A stretch of DNA of 64,000 nt. Source: Halostagnicola sp. A56. Lineage in GTDB: Archaea > Halobacteriota > Halobacteria > Halobacteriales > Natrialbaceae. The notes beneath the pieces are model-generated. The model made no database searches. It worked only from the letters and a program-made list of their open reading frames with translations, and was not told the origin of the DNA. The stretch spans positions 358,562 to 422,561 of the forward strand of contig NZ_JMIP02000017.1 in assembly GCF_000691505.1 (NCBI RefSeq), given 5' to 3'. This document shows positions 43,984-53,780 of this stretch, piece after piece (the first letter of the stretch is position 1; each line of letters opens with the position of its first letter). Position numbers and translations under genes: made by a program.

Positions 43984-45015
43984 ATGGCCAAAGGCCTAGA
44001 CGTTGGGACAATGAACATCCTGTCTGCCCAGCAGGATGGCGACGATACGGTATTCGTACAGCAGCGAAACTCCTTCGTGGAGATCGAGTACTCGGACATG
44101 GCCGAGCAGATGCTTTCGCGAAGCGAAGTCCTCCACATTCGCAAGGACGACAAAGTGTACGTCGTCGGCGACGACGCACTGAATTTCGCGAACATTTTCA
44201 ACAAGGAGACGCGGCGGCCGATGAAACACGGTATCCTCTCGAACGACGAGAAATCGGCCATTCCGATGATGAAACTCATCATCGAGCAGGTCGTCGGCGA
44301 GCCGACGTATCCGGACGAGAAACTCTACTTCTCGACCCCCGCGGATCCGATCGACGACGACCTCTCGACACTGTATCACCAGAAGACGATCGAGTCGTTC
44401 CTAAACGACATGGGATACGACGCCGAACCGATCAACGAGGGGATGTCCGTCATCTACTCCGAACTCGCGGACAACAACTTCACCGGGCTCGGCATCTCCT
44501 TCGGTGCCGGGATGACGAACGTCTGTCTGGCCTACTACGCGGTCCCCGTGATGAAGTTCTCCGTCGCACGCGGCGGCGACTGGGTCGACGAACAGGCCGC
44601 TCGAGCGACCGGAACCCCGGTCGATAAGGTCACCTCGATCAAAGAGGACGACTTCGAACTCGACTTCACGACCGACGTGGGCGGCGTCGAGGGCGCGCTC
44701 TCGATTTACTACGAGAACCTCCTCGATTACGTCATCGAGAACATCGTCAGCGAGGTCGACGAGGAAGACGTCGAGGAAGGCCTCGACGTCCCCGTCGTCG
44801 TCACCGGCGGGACCTCGAGCCCGAGCGGCTTCGAGGACCTCTTTCGCGACCACCTCGAGGACGCGAACATTCCGTTCTCGATCAGCGGTGTAACTCACGC
44901 GAACGAACCGCTCTACAGCGTCGCTCGCGGCGGCCTCGTCGCGGCCCGATCGGACGAGGACGTCGAACACGACCACGACGAGCAGGAAGCGGAAGCGGCC
45001 TCAGCGAGCGAGTAA
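43984..45015 (+). CDS. Actin-like protein, salactin family
   Basis: A 343-residue actin/Hsp70-fold ATPase. The phosphate-1 loop is [12 protein letters not shown] and phosphate-2 is [18 protein letters not shown]. The adenosine region [18 protein letters not shown] is near residue 265. The C-terminus is a His/Asp/Glu-rich tail. The opening [17 protein letters not shown] matches the haloarchaeal actin homologue I know as salactin (from Halobacterium), a dynamically unstable polymer former thought to act in DNA partitioning at low nutrient. Family assignment is from memory of that opening sequence; MreB-type shape determination is the alternative. No ParR-like partner is adjacent. Confidence 0.82.
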   Translation: MAKGLDVGTMNILSAQQDGDDTVFVQQRNSFVEIEYSDMAEQMLSRSEVLHIRKDDKVYVVGDDALNFANIFNKETRRPMKHGILSNDEKSAIPMMKLIIEQVVGEPTYPDEKLYFSTPADPIDDDLSTLYHQKTIESFLNDMGYDAEPINEGMSVIYSELADNNFTGLGISFGAGMTNVCLAYYAVPVMKFSVARGGDWVDEQAARATGTPVDKVTSIKEDDFELDFTTDVGGVEGALSIYYENLLDYVIENIVSEVDEEDVEEGLDVPVVVTGGTSSPSGFEDLFRDHLEDANIPFSISGVTHANEPLYSVARGGLVAARSDEDVEHDHDEQEAEAASASE

Positions 45016-45119
45016 CGACTCGATCCCTCCATTTTCCGCCCACCTCGTTCGATCAGAATACACGTTCGACCAGACACTCGCTGGACCAGACACCCGTTCG
45101 ACCAGAATACTACGGGAGA

Positions 45120-45311
45120 CTACTCGTCGTCGGTAGCCTCGAGTGCGTCGTAGAACCGGTTGAACGCGTCTCCCCACGACTCGAGTTCCGGGAACTCGCG
45201 TTCGTGTTCGACCGGAACGTCTGCGTACCCACAATGGCTACACGCCACCGTCGTCACGTCGGCGAGCGACAGGCGCTCGAGCGGAGACGAGCATCGTGGA
45301 CACTCCTCCAT
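45120..45311 (-). CDS. Small zinc-ribbon protein (63 aa)
   Basis: A 63-residue protein with CPRC and CSHCGYADVP forming a zinc ribbon and a helical acidic C-terminus (WGDAFNRFYDALEATDDE). ATG 45311 gives MEECPRCSSPLERL; a GTG five codons earlier is possible. Related proteins are described as TFIIB-type zinc-ribbon domain small proteins. Transcribed divergently from the METTL5-like gene, with 123 bp between them. Confidence 0.78.
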   Translation of the reverse strand: MEECPRCSSPLERLSLADVTTVACSHCGYADVPVEHEREFPELESWGDAFNRFYDALEATDDE

Positions 45312-45434
45312 ATTGGTTCCTGTCACGGCACGTTCTTAACTTTATCTCAGCCGTCGATCGAACCGCGAGCGTATCCCGCTAGGGCTTCGATCGATCTGGA
45401 AATCTTTTGTGTGCGGCCGGCGTCTGCCCGTTCG

Positions 45435-46139
45435 ATGCCCGTGCCACAGCGACGAACGCTCGCCCGACGGCTGGAAGGCGTCGACGATTTCCGGACGCCG
45501 TCGGCCGATCTCGAGCAGTATCTCACCCCGGCGGAGGTCGCTGCGCACGTCTGTCATCTCGCCGCGTTGCAGGGCGATCTGGCCCGCGAAACCGTTGTCG
45601 ACCTCGGGACGGGAACTGGAATGCTCGCGATCGGAGCCGCTCTCTGTGACGCGGATCGGGTGGTCGGAATCGACGTTGACGAGGACGCGCTTGCGCTCGC
45701 TCGAGGAAACGCCCGGTCCGTCCTTTCTGAGCACGCTGTCGATTCCGACTCGAATGCGAGTCCGTCGAAGCGGCCGCCGATCGAGTGGATCCGCGGCGAC
45801 GTGACCCGACACCCGCTGGCTGTCGACGACGCCACCGTCCTCTCGAACCCGCCGTTCGGGGCACAGCGAGGCAACCGCCACGCCGACCGCGACTTTCTCG
45901 AGACGACCAGATCGATCGCCGCGACCTCCTATACGATCCACAACGAGGGCAGCCAGGAGTTCGTCGAATCCTACGCGAACGATACCGGAGGAACGGTCAC
46001 CCACGCGTTCCGCGCCACGTTCTCGCTTTCGAACCGACTCCAGTTTCACACCGAGGAGACGCGCACGCTCGAGGCCGAAGTGTTTCGGATCGAGTGGGAC
46101 TCGACCGCGGTTGATCCAACCTCGAATACGATGTCGTGA
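45435..46139 (+). CDS. METTL5-like N6-adenine RNA methyltransferase
   Basis: A 234-residue Rossmann-fold methyltransferase. The SAM site is VDLGTGTGMLAIGA, followed by GIDVDEDALALARG. The target-base motif NPPFG is at residues 138-142, characteristic of N6-adenine transferases. The opening RRTLARRLEGVDDFRTPSAD and LEQYLTPAEVAAHV is the pattern of the METTL5 family, which in eukaryotes methylates 18S rRNA A1832; the archaeal members are thought to act on 16S rRNA. ATG 45435 gives MPVPQRRTLARR. Converges with the rhomboid gene. Confidence 0.85.
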   Translation: MPVPQRRTLARRLEGVDDFRTPSADLEQYLTPAEVAAHVCHLAALQGDLARETVVDLGTGTGMLAIGAALCDADRVVGIDVDEDALALARGNARSVLSEHAVDSDSNASPSKRPPIEWIRGDVTRHPLAVDDATVLSNPPFGAQRGNRHADRDFLETTRSIAATSYTIHNEGSQEFVESYANDTGGTVTHAFRATFSLSNRLQFHTEETRTLEAEVFRIEWDSTAVDPTSNTMS

Positions 46140-46199
46140 CGTCGCCCTCGCAGGCGGTTCGGAGATCGGTCGTCCGTCGGAATCGTTTTTAGGCCCGCG

Positions 46200-48083
46200 T
46201 TACCTCGTTCGGCTGTACTTCTCCTCACTTGCAACCTGGACCACCGTCCCGTCGGTCTTCGCGTAGATCGCACCCTCCTCGCGCTCGAACTCGATCCCGC
46301 CGGCTCGAACCGTTTCGTTCCGCTCGGGAACGTCGACCGTCGACGTCCCGATGGGGTCGCCGTCGGCGTCGGTTCGTGCCACCTCGAGGACGAACGCCTC
46401 GCCGTCCGTGTCGACCGTGATCGTTCGGTCGTCGACGCGCACGTCGGCCTGCGAGGACTCGGAGGTGAACGCCAGCTGTTCGTCTCCCTCGTCCTCGGAA
46501 AGCCAGATCTGGTAGACCGGATCGCTCCCCGTCGGCGTCCAGCCGGTTCGTTCGGCGCGAACCGTCTCGCGCCAGCCCGGGCCGCCGACCGAGACCGTCT
46601 CCTCGCCGGTAAAGGCGAGTTGCTGGGCCGTGATCGACTCCTGCCAGAGGTGTCGCTTCTCACTCGAGACGATGACCCCGCTCGATTCGACGCTGGTGTC
46701 CTGTCCGAACGCGCCGACGTCGACGACGCCGACGATTTCGTTTTCCGCCCCGTCGACGTACTCGATCGTGTAATCGGCGACTGAGATCGACGCGTCTTCG
46801 GAGCCGGTCTCGCCCGAGATGACGAACAGGTTGGTTGGAATCGCCGGCCCGGCAATAAGTGCGACGACGGCCACGATCACGAGGAACGCGACGCGGCGCT
46901 CGCTGATCGCTGCGAACGATTTCGAACGACTCGGGCCGACGCCTCGAGCCATCGTTTCGACCCGCTCGATCGCGTCCCGCGTCGACGATCGACTCGAGCC
47001 CGCCAGCTCGAGGATGCGATCGGTCCGCGCTTCCGCGCGAATGTCGCGTTTCGCGTCGGCAGATCGGGCGAACCGCTCCCGAATCGACGCCGGAAGGGCC
47101 GGCCGGTCGGGGGCGGTGATCGCGAGGGTGACGATGAGCGCCAGTCCGGTGACGATGGCGATTCCGGGGCCCTGAAACAGGTAGAACGAGTTCTGGTCGC
47201 CGTACCAGTAGATCTTCCAGAGGCCCTGTTCGAACGCGAAAAACAGGACGGCGATCCACAGATAAAGCGGGTTGGGGCGATACTGGCGTCGCTTGCACAG
47301 TACCGCTGCGAGGACGAACCCGGCGAAAAACCCGAGCGCGTGACCCTGGATCGCGACGTTCGCCCACGACGGGGCCGTGGCTGGACTGGCCTGTGGCACG
47401 TAGAGACCGATCGGGGTCGAAAGCGCATCGTAGGTCGTCATGAGGACGGTTTGACCGCCGAGGACGGCCAGAATCGTGGGGATCGGATAGCGAACTATCG
47501 CGAACCCGGCGAACGCGAAGACGATACCTGAGAACCCGATCACCGGGCCGAGCGCGAGCAGACTCGTGACGATTCCGAGCGCGATAACGGCGAGCGGGAA
47601 GATCACGACCGCCCGTACCCACGGGGTCCTCCACAGCGTCCTCGAGGACCGCTCGTCGGGTGTGTTCGAGTCGTGCCCGTTCGTATCGTGCTCTCTCGAA
47701 TCGCGCCCGTTCGGGTAGTGGCCCCACGCGTATTCGGCTATCGGGGCGACGACGGCAGCACCGAAGACGTTACTGAGGAGGTGTCCCGCGCTCGCGTGAG
47801 CAAACGAAGCAGAGAGCATTCCGAGCGGGTAGTAGTACGAATAGGCCCGATACGGGATCGACACCGGATCGGAGAACTGGGAGATGCCGTCCTGAACGAA
47901 GAGGTAGAACGCGAGGACGAACGCCAGCACGAGCACGGTCCCCCACGGCACGCCGTAGACGAATCGGGACCGGAGGACGTCTCCCCATGGCCGTTCCGGG
48001 TCATGAACGTTTTTGATAGCCGCTATCGAGCCGACGAACGTCGCCGCGAGAACGACGCCCAGCGCGGCCCCGATCGGATTCAT
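46200..48083 (-). CDS. Rhomboid-family intramembrane protease with long C-terminal domain
   Basis: A 627-residue membrane protein. The catalytic Ser185 lies in IGFSGIVFAFAG (GxSG) and His248 in NVAIQGHALGFFAGF, the rhomboid dyad. The transmembrane core spans residues about 5-320. After a cytoplasmic helical segment (RFARSADAKRDIRAEARTDR) and one more transmembrane helix (VAFLVIVAVVALIAGPAIPT), there is an extracytoplasmic beta-rich domain of about 200 residues. ATG 48083 gives MNPIGAALGVVLAATFVGSI. The C-terminal ectodomain is not part of normal rhomboids and may position substrates or sense signals. Confidence 0.85.
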   Translation of the reverse strand: MNPIGAALGVVLAATFVGSIAAIKNVHDPERPWGDVLRSRFVYGVPWGTVLVLAFVLAFYLFVQDGISQFSDPVSIPYRAYSYYYPLGMLSASFAHASAGHLLSNVFGAAVVAPIAEYAWGHYPNGRDSREHDTNGHDSNTPDERSSRTLWRTPWVRAVVIFPLAVIALGIVTSLLALGPVIGFSGIVFAFAGFAIVRYPIPTILAVLGGQTVLMTTYDALSTPIGLYVPQASPATAPSWANVAIQGHALGFFAGFVLAAVLCKRRQYRPNPLYLWIAVLFFAFEQGLWKIYWYGDQNSFYLFQGPGIAIVTGLALIVTLAITAPDRPALPASIRERFARSADAKRDIRAEARTDRILELAGSSRSSTRDAIERVETMARGVGPSRSKSFAAISERRVAFLVIVAVVALIAGPAIPTNLFVISGETGSEDASISVADYTIEYVDGAENEIVGVVDVGAFGQDTSVESSGVIVSSEKRHLWQESITAQQLAFTGEETVSVGGPGWRETVRAERTGWTPTGSDPVYQIWLSEDEGDEQLAFTSESSQADVRVDDRTITVDTDGEAFVLEVARTDADGDPIGTSTVDVPERNETVRAGGIEFEREEGAIYAKTDGTVVQVASEEKYSRTR

Positions 48084-48204
48084 ACCTCTGTCCTGTGAGC
48101 GAAGTGGTATAGGGTTTATGTCCCGCCGTCCGCACGACGGTTCGAACGGTTGGACGAGCGGTGTCTTCGAAAGGTACAAGCACGTGACGCTCGGATGAAA
48201 TCGT

Positions 48205-48489
48205 ATGGAACTGCGGGTCACCGAACGCACGGAGACCGAGCTTTCGATCGAGATCGGCGGCGAGGATCACACGTTCATGAACGTGCTCAAAGGAACGCTT
48301 CTGGAGCAGGAAAACGTCGCCGCGGCAACCTACGACGTGAACCCGGAACAGTCCGGTGGACAGACTGACCCGATCCTGACGATCAAAACTGAACCTGGCG
48401 TCGATCCTATCGACGCGCTCGAGGAGAGCGCCGGGACCGTCCGCGAGAAGACGACGTCGTTCCGAAACGCGTTCGAAGCGGCAGTCTGA
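48205..48489 (+). CDS. rpoL: DNA-directed RNA polymerase subunit L
   Basis: A 94-residue homologue of eukaryotic Rpb11/AC19. It has the family core [20 protein letters not shown] and the later strand [13 protein letters not shown], followed by the dimerisation helix. It forms the D-L heterodimer of the archaeal RNA polymerase assembly platform. It is divergent from the rhomboid gene, with a short promoter region between. Confidence 0.95.
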   Translation: MELRVTERTETELSIEIGGEDHTFMNVLKGTLLEQENVAAATYDVNPEQSGGQTDPILTIKTEPGVDPIDALEESAGTVREKTTSFRNAFEAAV

Positions 48490-48599
48490 TTTCGATTCGA
48501 TGCTCTTTTGCGGTGGGTCGTTCGGTGTCAAGAGGTCTCTGTGCAGCGAACCCACGCCTCGAGAGCGAGCGGGGCCGTCTGCCTTCGGACGGTCCGGAA

Positions 48600-49448
48600 T
48601 CAGCAGGCGACGTACACCGCGAGTATCGCTCCGTCGGGGCCGACGTGGACGTCGATTCCGTCCGCATCGTGATCGCCCTGCTCGATTCCCTGCGAGTCGA
48701 GCGCCTCGAGGAGCCTCTCCGCGAGGTCGTCGGCGAGGGCCGCTTCGGTATCGTACGCGTCGATCGAGTCCTGCGCGAGTATCTGGATTCCCTGTGGCTC
48801 GCTCTCACAGGGGAGATCGAACGCCGACAGGTCGGTCCGGTCGCCGCCATCATCGTCGGTGTACGCGCTGACGACGAGGCGCTGATTTTCGGCCGTCGCG
48901 AACGCCTCGAGCCCTTCGTCGTACTCGAGGCTCGCTCCGCCATCCGTCCCGCTGCCGGTCTCGGTTTCGGCAGCCGCCGCCCGCTCGTCGGCGAGTCGGT
49001 CGTGTACCAGCAGCGCCGTTTCCTCGAGATCGATGCCGTTGGCTTCGGTGGCCTCGCCCGGAATGTCGGTTCCGATGCCGGGAATCACTGACGGCGGAAC
49101 GATGCCGGTGGCGAACAGGGCGACGACGATGACGAACACGGCGATAAACGGTGAGTAGGGCTTTGCGACCTCGAGCCAGCTCGCACCCGCGAGATCCGGA
49201 TCGCTCTCGTTGAACGTCTGTTCGGTTCGCTCGAGGGTATGATTGCCACAGCGAGCGCAGGGCGGCGAGTTGCGCACGTGCTCGCGGCCGCAGTTCGTAC
49301 AGGCCCAGACGTAGGTCGGCGAGGTGTCGCCGTGGCCGCCCTCCCCGGCGGCGTCGTCCGCGCGGTTAAACGAGTTGTATCCGCACCGCTCACAGGGTGG
49401 GTCGTCGGATTCGTGCGGCTTGCCACACCACGCACACCGCCAGGTCAC
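48600..49448 (-). CDS. Double zinc-ribbon, membrane-anchored CAP-like protein
   Basis: A 282-residue protein with two N-terminal zinc ribbons (CAWCGKPHESDDPPCERCGY and CTNCGREHVRNSPPCARCGN), a single transmembrane helix (FIAVFVIVVALFATGIV), and an extracytoplasmic domain that begins DLEETALLVHDRLADERAA and continues SLEYDEGLEAFATAENQRLV. That spacing resembles a degenerate CAP/SCP (cysteine-rich secretory) domain, in which a first helix with the catalytic-like His is followed by YDE-LE-IA. Topology implies ribbons inside and the CAP-like part outside. Function unknown. Confidence 0.7.
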   Translation of the reverse strand: MTWRCAWCGKPHESDDPPCERCGYNSFNRADDAAGEGGHGDTSPTYVWACTNCGREHVRNSPPCARCGNHTLERTEQTFNESDPDLAGASWLEVAKPYSPFIAVFVIVVALFATGIVPPSVIPGIGTDIPGEATEANGIDLEETALLVHDRLADERAAAAETETGSGTDGGASLEYDEGLEAFATAENQRLVVSAYTDDDGGDRTDLSAFDLPCESEPQGIQILAQDSIDAYDTEAALADDLAERLLEALDSQGIEQGDHDADGIDVHVGPDGAILAVYVAC

Positions 49449-49654
49449 TGCTAGTAGCGGTCGGCCGCGCGAGCATAAGGATACTGTATTGCGGATTCGA
49501 CTCGCGATTGTATCGCGTTCTGACTCGAGGACGGCTCGCGAATGCGACTCGAGATTACATCGTGGATCCGGCTCGAGACGAATTCCGGCTGTTCACCGCG
49601 CCGGTTCTGCGCATCGCGCCGCCGAAATCGGCGTCCCGCAAGCGCTCGGGGAAG

Positions 49655-50467
49655 TTACTGTCGAACCGGCACGTCCCGTTCGGCGAGGTAGTCCTTGACT
49701 TCGTCGACGGAATACTCGTCGAAGTGGAAGATAGAGGCCGCAAGTCCGGCGTCTGCGTCCGCTTCCGTGAACACGTCGTACATGTGTTCGGGGTCGCCAC
49801 AACCGGACGAGGCGATCACAGGCGTATCGACGGCCTCGCAGACCGCCGAGGTAAGGGCCAGGTCGTAGCCGTCTTTCGTCCCGTCCCGGTCGATCGAGTT
49901 CACGAACAGCTCGCCCGCACCACGAGATTCGACCTCGCGAGCCCATTCGACGACGTCGACGCCGGTCCCTTCGCGCCCGCCCTTTTTCGTACACTCGAAC
50001 CAGCACGATTCCCCGTCGACTTCGACGTAGTTCTCGCCGTCCTCATCGTACCGCCGCCGGGCGTCGACGCTGATGACGATACACTGACTGCCGAACGCGC
50101 GAGCGCCCTCGTTGACCAGTTCGGGCCGCTCGAGCGCGCCGGTGGTGATCGAGACTTTGTCGGCCCCGGCGCGAAGCGTCTCCTTGATGTCCTCGGTCGT
50201 TCGGATGCCGCCGCCGACGGTCAGCGGGATGAAGACTTCGTCGGCGACTCGAGACACGACGTCGAGCATCGTCTCGCGACCCTCCGCGGAGGCGGTGATG
50301 TCGAGGAAGACGAACTCGTCGGCCCCGGACTCGTTGTAGGCTTTGGCCATCTCGACGGGGTCGCCGGTGTACTTCAGATCCTCGAAGTGGACGCCAGTGT
50401 AGACGGCCGGATCACCGTCCTCGTCGAGGTCGACGTCGATGCAGGGAATCACTCGTTTGGTGAGCAT
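49655..50467 (-). CDS. hisF: Imidazole glycerol phosphate synthase cyclase subunit HisF
   Basis: A 270-residue TIM-barrel enzyme that, with HisH, makes IGP and AICAR in histidine biosynthesis. The catalytic Asp11 lies in [13 protein letters not shown], and the second Asp in [24 protein letters not shown] binds phosphate and SGCGDPEHM occupies the C-terminal barrel. ATG 50467 gives [11 protein letters not shown], the standard start. No other his gene is in the window. Confidence 0.96.
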   Translation of the reverse strand: MLTKRVIPCIDVDLDEDGDPAVYTGVHFEDLKYTGDPVEMAKAYNESGADEFVFLDITASAEGRETMLDVVSRVADEVFIPLTVGGGIRTTEDIKETLRAGADKVSITTGALERPELVNEGARAFGSQCIVISVDARRRYDEDGENYVEVDGESCWFECTKKGGREGTGVDVVEWAREVESRGAGELFVNSIDRDGTKDGYDLALTSAVCEAVDTPVIASSGCGDPEHMYDVFTEADADAGLAASIFHFDEYSVDEVKDYLAERDVPVRQ

Positions 50468-50572
50468 GGTCTGGTGTTGGAGCGACCGGCGTTTGACGGT
50501 TTCGACAACAACGTATCGACTACGCCCGCGTACGTAGGAGGGCTTAAGTAATCGAGACCGAAAACGCTCGAT

Positions 50573-50752
50573 ATGGCAGACGACAGCGAACCTGCGGCAG
50601 ACGATTCGGGTGCCGACGTCGGCCACGATCTCGAGGCCGAACGGACCACCGCACCGATGAGCGAGTTCCCCGCGAAAAACGCCGCTATCGGCGCGCTCGT
50701 CCTCGCGGTTGGACTCGCCGTCGGCTACGGCGTGCCGCTGCTGGCGCTCTGA
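50573..50752 (+). CDS. Small tail-anchored-type membrane protein (59 aa)
   Basis: ATG 50573 opens a 59-residue frame: [20 protein letters not shown], then [16 protein letters not shown] and the hydrophobic tail [20 protein letters not shown]. The acidic N-terminus and the single C-terminal helix describe a tail-anchored membrane protein. It is divergent from hisF with a short shared promoter (near 50,480-50,560). Composition is strongly haloarchaeal. Function unknown. Confidence 0.65.
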   Translation: MADDSEPAADDSGADVGHDLEAERTTAPMSEFPAKNAAIGALVLAVGLAVGYGVPLLAL

Positions 50753-50772
50753 GAAGACGCGTCGAAAACGAG

Positions 50773-50991
50773 TTAGAAAACGTACTCGTCGTCGTGGCCC
50801 ATCATACCGTCGTCTTCGAGGCCGCCGCCCGTCTCGTCTTCGTCCATCGGTCCGCTCGTCTTGTAGGCCTTGATACCTGTCGAGAGGAGGTCTTCGACCG
50901 CTTCCTCCCGGTTGACGAACTCACCGCGCTCGACCATTTGCGCGATCTGCATCTCGAGGTGTTCTGGGATGGTGATCTCTACTTTCGGCAT
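50773..50991 (-). CDS. Ribbon-helix-helix (CopG-type) DNA-binding protein
   Basis: A 72-residue protein with the RHH fold: the basic strand [12 protein letters not shown], helix 1 ([13 protein letters not shown]) and helix 2 ([16 protein letters not shown]), followed by an acidic C-terminal tail ending DDEYVF. RHH proteins bind DNA as dimers and are often autoregulatory. The family is widely conserved in haloarchaea (I recall DUF7120). It ends 20 bp downstream of the small membrane protein's stop, in convergent orientation. Confidence 0.85.
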   Translation of the reverse strand: MPKVEITIPEHLEMQIAQMVERGEFVNREEAVEDLLSTGIKAYKTSGPMDEDETGGGLEDDGMMGHDDEYVF

Positions 50992-51245
50992 CTGATTCGC
51001 GTTTCGGCAAGGGGGTATTTAGGTTTGACGGGGATTGTGCACGCCTGGGAACGGTCGAACGACGGCGGCCACGACGGACAGACGCCCGAACGGTGTGACC
51101 CCTCTCGCGTATCTCACCGATAGGTAATCGTCTCCGCCGCCAGCGACCCGCGTCGTTCGGAAAAGAATCCGCACCAATCTGCTCTACGTGTCGGAGGGCC
51201 TCGGAAAAGTGGATCGTGACCGGCGTCCCGGTTCGTCTCTCGATG

Positions 51246-51545
51246 TTAGTTGTTGCCCATCATCGAGTCGATGGTGTTCTTGATGGTCGACCCGGGCTGG
51301 GTGATCATCTCGAGCTGTTCGCGCATGCGCCGCTGGTTGAAGTAACTCGCGAACGCGAGTATCGTCGGCGGCCAGAGACCAACGAAGATCCCGCGCTCGC
51401 GGTCGCCGCGAACGAAGTAGTAGTACAACGACAGCCCGACCGACGCCGCCGACGCCAGCAGCGCCGGGCCGAGGGCCTGTTCGCCGACATCCTGTGCTTG
51501 CGTTCCGGAAACGCGCTCCGCTCCCAGTTCTTGTTTCGAAGCCAT
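51246..51545 (-). CDS. Small membrane protein (99 aa)
   Basis: A 99-residue protein starting MASKQELGAERVSGTQAQDV at ATG 51545. Two hydrophobic segments: ALGPALLASAASVGLSLYYY and IFVGLWPPTILAFASYFNQR. The C-terminus (EQLEMITQPGSTIKNTIDSM) is soluble. No family recognised. Single gene with about 250 bp of noncoding sequence on each side. Confidence 0.7.
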   Translation of the reverse strand: MASKQELGAERVSGTQAQDVGEQALGPALLASAASVGLSLYYYFVRGDRERGIFVGLWPPTILAFASYFNQRRMREQLEMITQPGSTIKNTIDSMMGNN

Positions 51546-51819
51546 GCAACAACACGCTCTCCGAGACCGTACTAATTCGTGGCGAGGGTTGCGAGCGGAA
51601 CCCCCACGTTGACCGACGCGAGAACCGTTTCGAATCGTTTTCGAGTGCCGCATCGTCCGTCGAATGTCCTATTACCCCGGCGGTTCCGTGGCCAATCGAG
51701 CGACGTTTTCGTTTCGAACCCACGTAACCACGATTCGAATTCCCACAACAGATACGATCTATTCGCACGGGGAAGCCCTCGAGCGGTAGAGCTTCCCGTC
51801 CGGAGGCCAAGGCTCGCAC

Positions 51820-52410
51820 ATGAAAGACGTCACCGACTGCTACCACGAGTTCGGGGACGACCGACTCCCGCCGGGCCAGCGCGAAACCAGCGCATTTCCG
51901 GTCCTCTCGAAGAGCGGCACGCCGCCGTTCGACCCGGAGACGTGGGAGTTTCGCGTCACGGGAGCCGTCGAGAACGAACTCACTTTCTCCTGGGACGAGT
52001 TTCGGGCGCTTCCCGCCGAGACCCAGCGGCAGGACTTTCACTGTGTGACCGGCTGGAGCACGTTCGACCGGGAGTTTACCGGCGTCCCGTTCCTCGCGCT
52101 CGCAGACCGCGCTGGCGTCGCAGACGACGCTGTTCACGTCATGTTCTCTGCGCTGGACGACTACACGACCGATCTCCCGCTCGAGGCGTGCATGCGCGAA
52201 GAAGTACTGTTCGCCTGGGAACTCGACGGCGAGTCTCTGCCCCGGGACCACGGGGGGCCGCTCCGAGTCGTCACTCCCCACCGATACGCCTACAAGGGGG
52301 CGAAGTGGGTCGACGGCGTCGAGTTCCTGACCGACCCCGAACCCGGCTACTGGGAGCGTCGGGGCTACTCGGAAACGGCGAATCCGTGGCGTGAGGAACG
52401 ATATAGTTAG
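51820..52410 (+). CDS. Sulfite-oxidase-like molybdopterin-dependent oxidoreductase
   Basis: A 196-residue protein consisting of a single sulfite-oxidase-type molybdopterin domain. Cys75 in DFHCVTGWSTF is the molybdenum ligand and GGPLRVVTPHRYAYKGAKWV holds the cofactor pocket. It lacks the dimerisation domain of full sulfite oxidases and any signal peptide, matching the cytoplasmic YedY-like short form of haloarchaea. Substrate unknown. It immediately precedes menF but is spaced by 32 bp and could be the first gene of that transcript. Confidence 0.86.
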   Translation: MKDVTDCYHEFGDDRLPPGQRETSAFPVLSKSGTPPFDPETWEFRVTGAVENELTFSWDEFRALPAETQRQDFHCVTGWSTFDREFTGVPFLALADRAGVADDAVHVMFSALDDYTTDLPLEACMREEVLFAWELDGESLPRDHGGPLRVVTPHRYAYKGAKWVDGVEFLTDPEPGYWERRGYSETANPWREERYS

Positions 52411-52442
52411 GCTGAAGGCGCGCCGGTCCCGATGGTTGCTCG

Positions 52443-53780
52443 ATGGAGCGACCGTCGGGTGGACGGGAGGTAACAGGAACGCTCGAGCGAGACGCCTCCG
52501 CATATTACAGCGCGAGCCGCGAACTCGAGGAGGTCTCGTTCGGTGCAATCGTCGACGCAGAACGCGAGCCGCGCCTCCAGTGGGCGGCTCCCGACGGACT
52601 CGAAGTCGCGGGAACCGGCGTCGCAAAGCGGTTTCAGGCGACCGGGTCGGACAGATTCGACGAGCTTCGGGCCGATGCAGATCTGACCTTCGAGCACCTC
52701 GAGTACGACGGTCCAACGGTGGCTCGCCCGCGGGCGTTCGGCGGCCTCTCCTTTCACGACGGTCACGAACCGGCTGGTCCGTGGACCGGATTCGAGGCAG
52801 CGTCGTTCGTCATTCCAGCCGTTCAGGTCACGCGAAGCGACGACGGCGTCTGGCTCACGGCGACCGCTGGAAGCAAAGCCGAGGCGACGGAGCGCCTCGA
52901 GCGGGCACGTTCGCGGCTCGAGGAACTCCCCGCGATGCGTCCGAGCGGAAACGGCCCCGGCGTCGATGGCACCGAGCGTTCGACCACGCCGGCGGAGTGG
53001 ACCGAGCAGGTCGAGACCGCGCTGGACCGGATCGAGCGGGGCGAGCTCACCAAAGTCGTCCTCGCACAGTCGCTGACGGCGACTCTCGACGAACGAGTCG
53101 ACGTTCCGGCGACCCTCGAGCGGTTGCGCCGTACGTACCCGAACTGCTATCGGTTCTCGTTCGCCCACGAGACGGGCGGGACCTTCTTCGGAACGCCGCC
53201 CGAGCGACTCGTCGCGAAGCGCGGCCGAACGGTCGAAACGGAGGCGCTGGCCGGATCGGCACCGCGAGGCGACGACCCCGCGGCCGACGACGAGTTCGCC
53301 GAAACGTTACGAGACAGCGAGAAAGTCGGCCACGAACACGGGCTGGTCGCCGAGGCGATCCGCGAACAGCTCGATCCGCTGGCCGAGTCGGTGTCGGTGT
53401 CCGATCGAACGGTCCGGCGGCTGGCGACGATACAGCACCTGCAGACGCCGATCACGGCGACGCTCGAGCGAGACTGTCACGTACTCGAGATCGTCGAGGC
53501 GCTTCACCCGACGCCCGCGGTCGGCGGGGTGCCGCCGTCGTCGGCCTGGGAGACGATTCGGTCGACGGAGTCGTTCGATCGGGGCTGGTACGCCGCGCCG
53601 ATCGGTTGGTTCGACGGAAACGGTGACGGCGAGTTCGCGGTCGGGCTTCGATCCGCAGTTACCGCCGATCGATCGGTGACGCTCTTTGCTGGTAACGGAA
53701 TCGTCGCGGACAGCGACCCGGCCGACGAGTGGGACGAAGTACAACTCAAGTTCCGGCCGATCCTCGACGAACTCCAATGA
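52443..53780 (+). CDS. menF: Isochorismate synthase MenF
   Basis: A 445-residue chorismate-utilising enzyme producing isochorismate, first step of menaquinone synthesis. The conserved core includes RIERGELTKVVLAQSL with the catalytic base region, YRFSFAHETGGTFFGTPPER, TEALAGSAPRG, DSEKVGHEHGLVAEAI with the Glu/His metal and substrate site, and HPTPAVGGVPPSSA. The C-terminal GWYAAPIGWFDGNGDGEFAV is typical. Stop and the menD start overlap (ATGA). Confidence 0.94.
   Translation: MERPSGGREVTGTLERDASAYYSASRELEEVSFGAIVDAEREPRLQWAAPDGLEVAGTGVAKRFQATGSDRFDELRADADLTFEHLEYDGPTVARPRAFGGLSFHDGHEPAGPWTGFEAASFVIPAVQVTRSDDGVWLTATAGSKAEATERLERARSRLEELPAMRPSGNGPGVDGTERSTTPAEWTEQVETALDRIERGELTKVVLAQSLTATLDERVDVPATLERLRRTYPNCYRFSFAHETGGTFFGTPPERLVAKRGRTVETEALAGSAPRGDDPAADDEFAETLRDSEKVGHEHGLVAEAIREQLDPLAESVSVSDRTVRRLATIQHLQTPITATLERDCHVLEIVEALHPTPAVGGVPPSSAWETIRSTESFDRGWYAAPIGWFDGNGDGEFAVGLRSAVTADRSVTLFAGNGIVADSDPADEWDEVQLKFRPILDELQ

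Noticed and set aside
51184..52716. 510-codon minus-strand frame across the molybdopterin gene
   Set aside because: Arg-rich shadow overlapping two confident genes on the other strand or frame.
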